Assembly (NCBI RefSeq): GCF_028389875.1
Contig: NC_084671.1
Coordinates: 26,071,083-26,135,082 of the forward strand
Direction of reading: 5' to 3'
From: Rhea pennata
Lineage: Eukaryota; Chordata; Aves; Rheiformes; Rheidae
Length of the DNA stretch: 64,000 nucleotides
A model generated the notes under the pieces. It was not told the DNA's origin and did not search any database. It saw only the letters and a program-made list of their open reading frames with translations. The position numbers and the translations under genes were made by a program. Positions 62,511 to 64,000 of this stretch are shown here, piece after piece. Numbering within the stretch: the first letter of the stretch is position 1; each line of letters starts with the position of its first letter.

Positions 62511-64000
62511 GTGCGCACCGCGGGGCGGCCGGCCGGCCGTTGGAGCCCGGCGGCGGCCGTTGGAGCCCGGCGGCGGCCGTTGGAGCCCGGCGGCGGCCGT
62601 TGGAGGCGCGCGGCCGTTGGAGCCCGGCGGCGGCCGTTGGAGCCCGGCGGCGGCCGTTGGAGGCGCGCGGCCGTTGGAGCCCGGCGGCGGCCGTTGGAGG
62701 CGCGCGGCCCGCGGGAGGCTGCCGGGGAGCCGGGTGGAGCCTGGCGGCCCCTGTGAGGGTCTGAACCCCCATTTCCCGGCAGGGATCCCTCCGACAGGGA
62801 CGGGTGCGCGCTGATTTGCCCCAGCTCTGCTCAGCTCTCAGATTTCCCTGCTGCTTGTTACATATCCCCAAGCGTTAAAAAGTGGGGATAGTAAAGATGT
62901 ATTTACAGAACCTGAGATAAAAATATATATTTTTATGGAACCTACGATTGCTAGGATAACACTTTTCTTGTTTACGTGCTTCATTAAATGCGTATGCCAG
63001 AATAAAAGATACTTCTTTGTTTTGGGTTGTAGTTAAAAGATTCTTGATTTTTGGTGTGACCATCGGTTTCTCATTAATATATGTTGACATAAAGATACAG
63101 TTTTATTTTAGAAATCACCTGTCTAGAGCTTGAGGTGTAACCATTGATCTTTTTACAGTAATTTTTCCAGAAATCTATTCTGGAGCTGTGTTTGCTCCTC
63201 AGAGATGTCCTGGAAAAGGAAAAATTGAAATTATGCTGCTTCTCTGAGTTATGAGGAAGAGGGTAGCTCTGAAGGACTTTTCTTTTGCATGTTTTCACAC
63301 TAAAAGATATAGCCTACCCATGACCAGCCTGTGACATCTGTGACATTCCTAGTCCATGCAAAACAAAATGAAAGTTACCAATCCCTTTTTAGCAAGTTAG
63401 ACATTTATATATATATATATATATAAAAGTTTTGAAAAACCACTCTGGAATGCCATCCCTGATCCTGCTGTATTGAACAGCTCATACTGCTGATGGAAAG
63501 AAACATATTAGAAGACCTTAATATTGGAATAAATATAGTGATGATTATGATTGAGCAAAACCAAGAAGAGCTGAGCTACTAAAAAGGAAAAAAAGTGCAA
63601 AGATTGGTTAACATTTTTTTTCTGTTAATACAGAATTTCAATGAGATACATTGTTTAAGTTCTGCCCAAAAATGGATGAAGACCATGTTGCAAAAACATG
63701 ACAAATCTGGTGGTTATGGCTGAGAACGCAAAACATGTGCTTAGAAAAAAAATATATTGGAACATCACTCAAAATACTATGATTTTTCCATATTTTCATT
63801 ATAAAACACAATGTAATCATTGATGTAAAGACCTTGCACAGTTACGTGAAACACATTGTTTTCTTACTGTCCAAAGCTAGATTTGTATACAAAAGTTAAA
63901 TAAATTGATTTTTCATTCGTGTTTTGCCTTATTTTATGCTGGTGTTCACTCATTCACGTGAAGAATTTGAAACTGCGGAAACACTTCTGAATTCTGAAGT
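62438..64000 (+). CDS. POLR2D: POLR2D, 5' part (exon 1 and start of exon 2; cut by the right edge)
   Basis: RPB4 subunit of RNA polymerase II. With RPB7 it forms the stalk that contacts nascent RNA and initiation factors. Exon 1 (62438-62510) encodes [20 protein letters not shown] and VFPK, then a split codon. Exon 2 begins at 63964 after CACGTGAAG and encodes [12 protein letters not shown] before the window ends. Exon 1's G plus exon 2's AA makes the expected Glu, so the phase closes. Both parts match human RPB4 almost residue for residue. The remaining 100 or so residues lie beyond the edge. Confidence 0.95.
62511..63963 (+). other. POLR2D: POLR2D intron 1
   Basis: 1,453 bp. It begins with the GC-rich minisatellite (62534-62704), then turns A/T-rich. 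An (AT)n microsatellite lies near 63405-63425. The acceptor is TTCACGTGAAG, with a modest pyrimidine tract. Confidence 0.85.
62534..62704. repeat. Two-unit minisatellite at the start of POLR2D intron 1
   Basis: Nine units all begin CGGCCGTTGGAG. Type A is 20 bp, ending CCCGGCGG; type B is 17 bp, ending GCGCG. The order is A-A-A-B-A-A-B-A-B, with starts at 62534, 62554, 62574, 62594, 62611, 62631, 62651, 62668 and 62688. Units of each type are identical to each other. The array explains long repetitive open frames on both strands here, which are not genes. Confidence 0.95.
63964..64000 (+). CDS. POLR2D: POLR2D exon 2, partial (first 37 bases)
   Basis: The acceptor AG is at 63962-63963. It encodes [11 protein letters not shown] after the split Glu codon and is truncated by the window edge. 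Confidence 0.93.

Larger units (their letters stand above)
62330..62760. promoter_or_regulatory. POLR2D: CpG island and promoter of POLR2D
   Basis: A sharp change to CpG-dense sequence at about 62.33 kb. ETS-like CTTCCGG at 62401-62407 and TTTCCGG at 62418-62424 lie 15-40 bases before the ATG. The start codon context GCGATGGCGGCGGG also resembles a YY1 site. No TATA box is seen. This suggests a short 5' leader. Confidence 0.7.

Noticed and set aside
62302-62871. A 189-codon minus-strand frame and overlapping plus-strand frames around the POLR2D start
   Set aside because: The repetitive peptide comes from the 17/20-bp minisatellite in POLR2D intron 1, not from a gene.

Overview
The window is nuclear DNA from an amniote, most likely a bird. 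It shows short spliced exons with GT-AG introns, CpG-rich promoters, compact introns, and a remnant of a CR1-type LINE 3' end near 14.86 kb. Exon translations match four vertebrate genes that I recognise from memory of the human proteins. Their order, UGGT1-SAP130-AMMECR1L-POLR2D, is the one I recall from human chromosome 2q14.3. The species cannot be settled from the sequence; a crocodilian or turtle is possible but less likely given the small introns.

Layout. (1) 1-18.9 kb, minus strand: the 5' half of UGGT1, the ER glycoprotein folding sensor. Ten coding exons are present, from the signal peptide to about residue 355, and the gene runs off the left edge. Its CpG-island promoter, at about 18.1-19.2 kb, carries a 55-56 bp minisatellite. 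(2) 19.2-20.5 kb: a short gap between two divergent promoters. (3) 20.5-41.85 kb, plus strand: all of SAP130, a subunit of the SIN3-HDAC corepressor. Twenty coding exons give about 1,062 aa including an in-frame 35-codon exon, behind a promoter with nine CCAAT boxes. (4) 43.4-58.6 kb, plus strand: AMMECR1L, with a CpG-island promoter, a non-coding first exon (inferred), six coding exons for 310 aa and a long 3' UTR. (5) 62.3 kb to the right edge, plus strand: the start of POLR2D (RPB4 of RNA polymerase II), with exon 1 and the first 37 bases of exon 2. A two-unit minisatellite begins 23 bases after the exon 1 donor.

The four genes are housekeeping-type and not an operon. Their link is position: UGGT1 and SAP130 are head to head about 2 kb apart, and SAP130, AMMECR1L and POLR2D follow one another in the same direction. 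All exon joins were checked for reading phase and every one closes.

I found no CRISPR array, structural RNA gene, intact mobile element, viral insertion or previously undescribed system. The points most worth checking are a probable GC-AG intron and two NAGNAG acceptors in SAP130, the duplicated CCAAT module at its promoter, the minisatellites next to the UGGT1 and POLR2D first exons, and upstream reading frames in the UGGT1 and AMMECR1L leaders. Identifications rest on recognising protein sequence, not on a database search.
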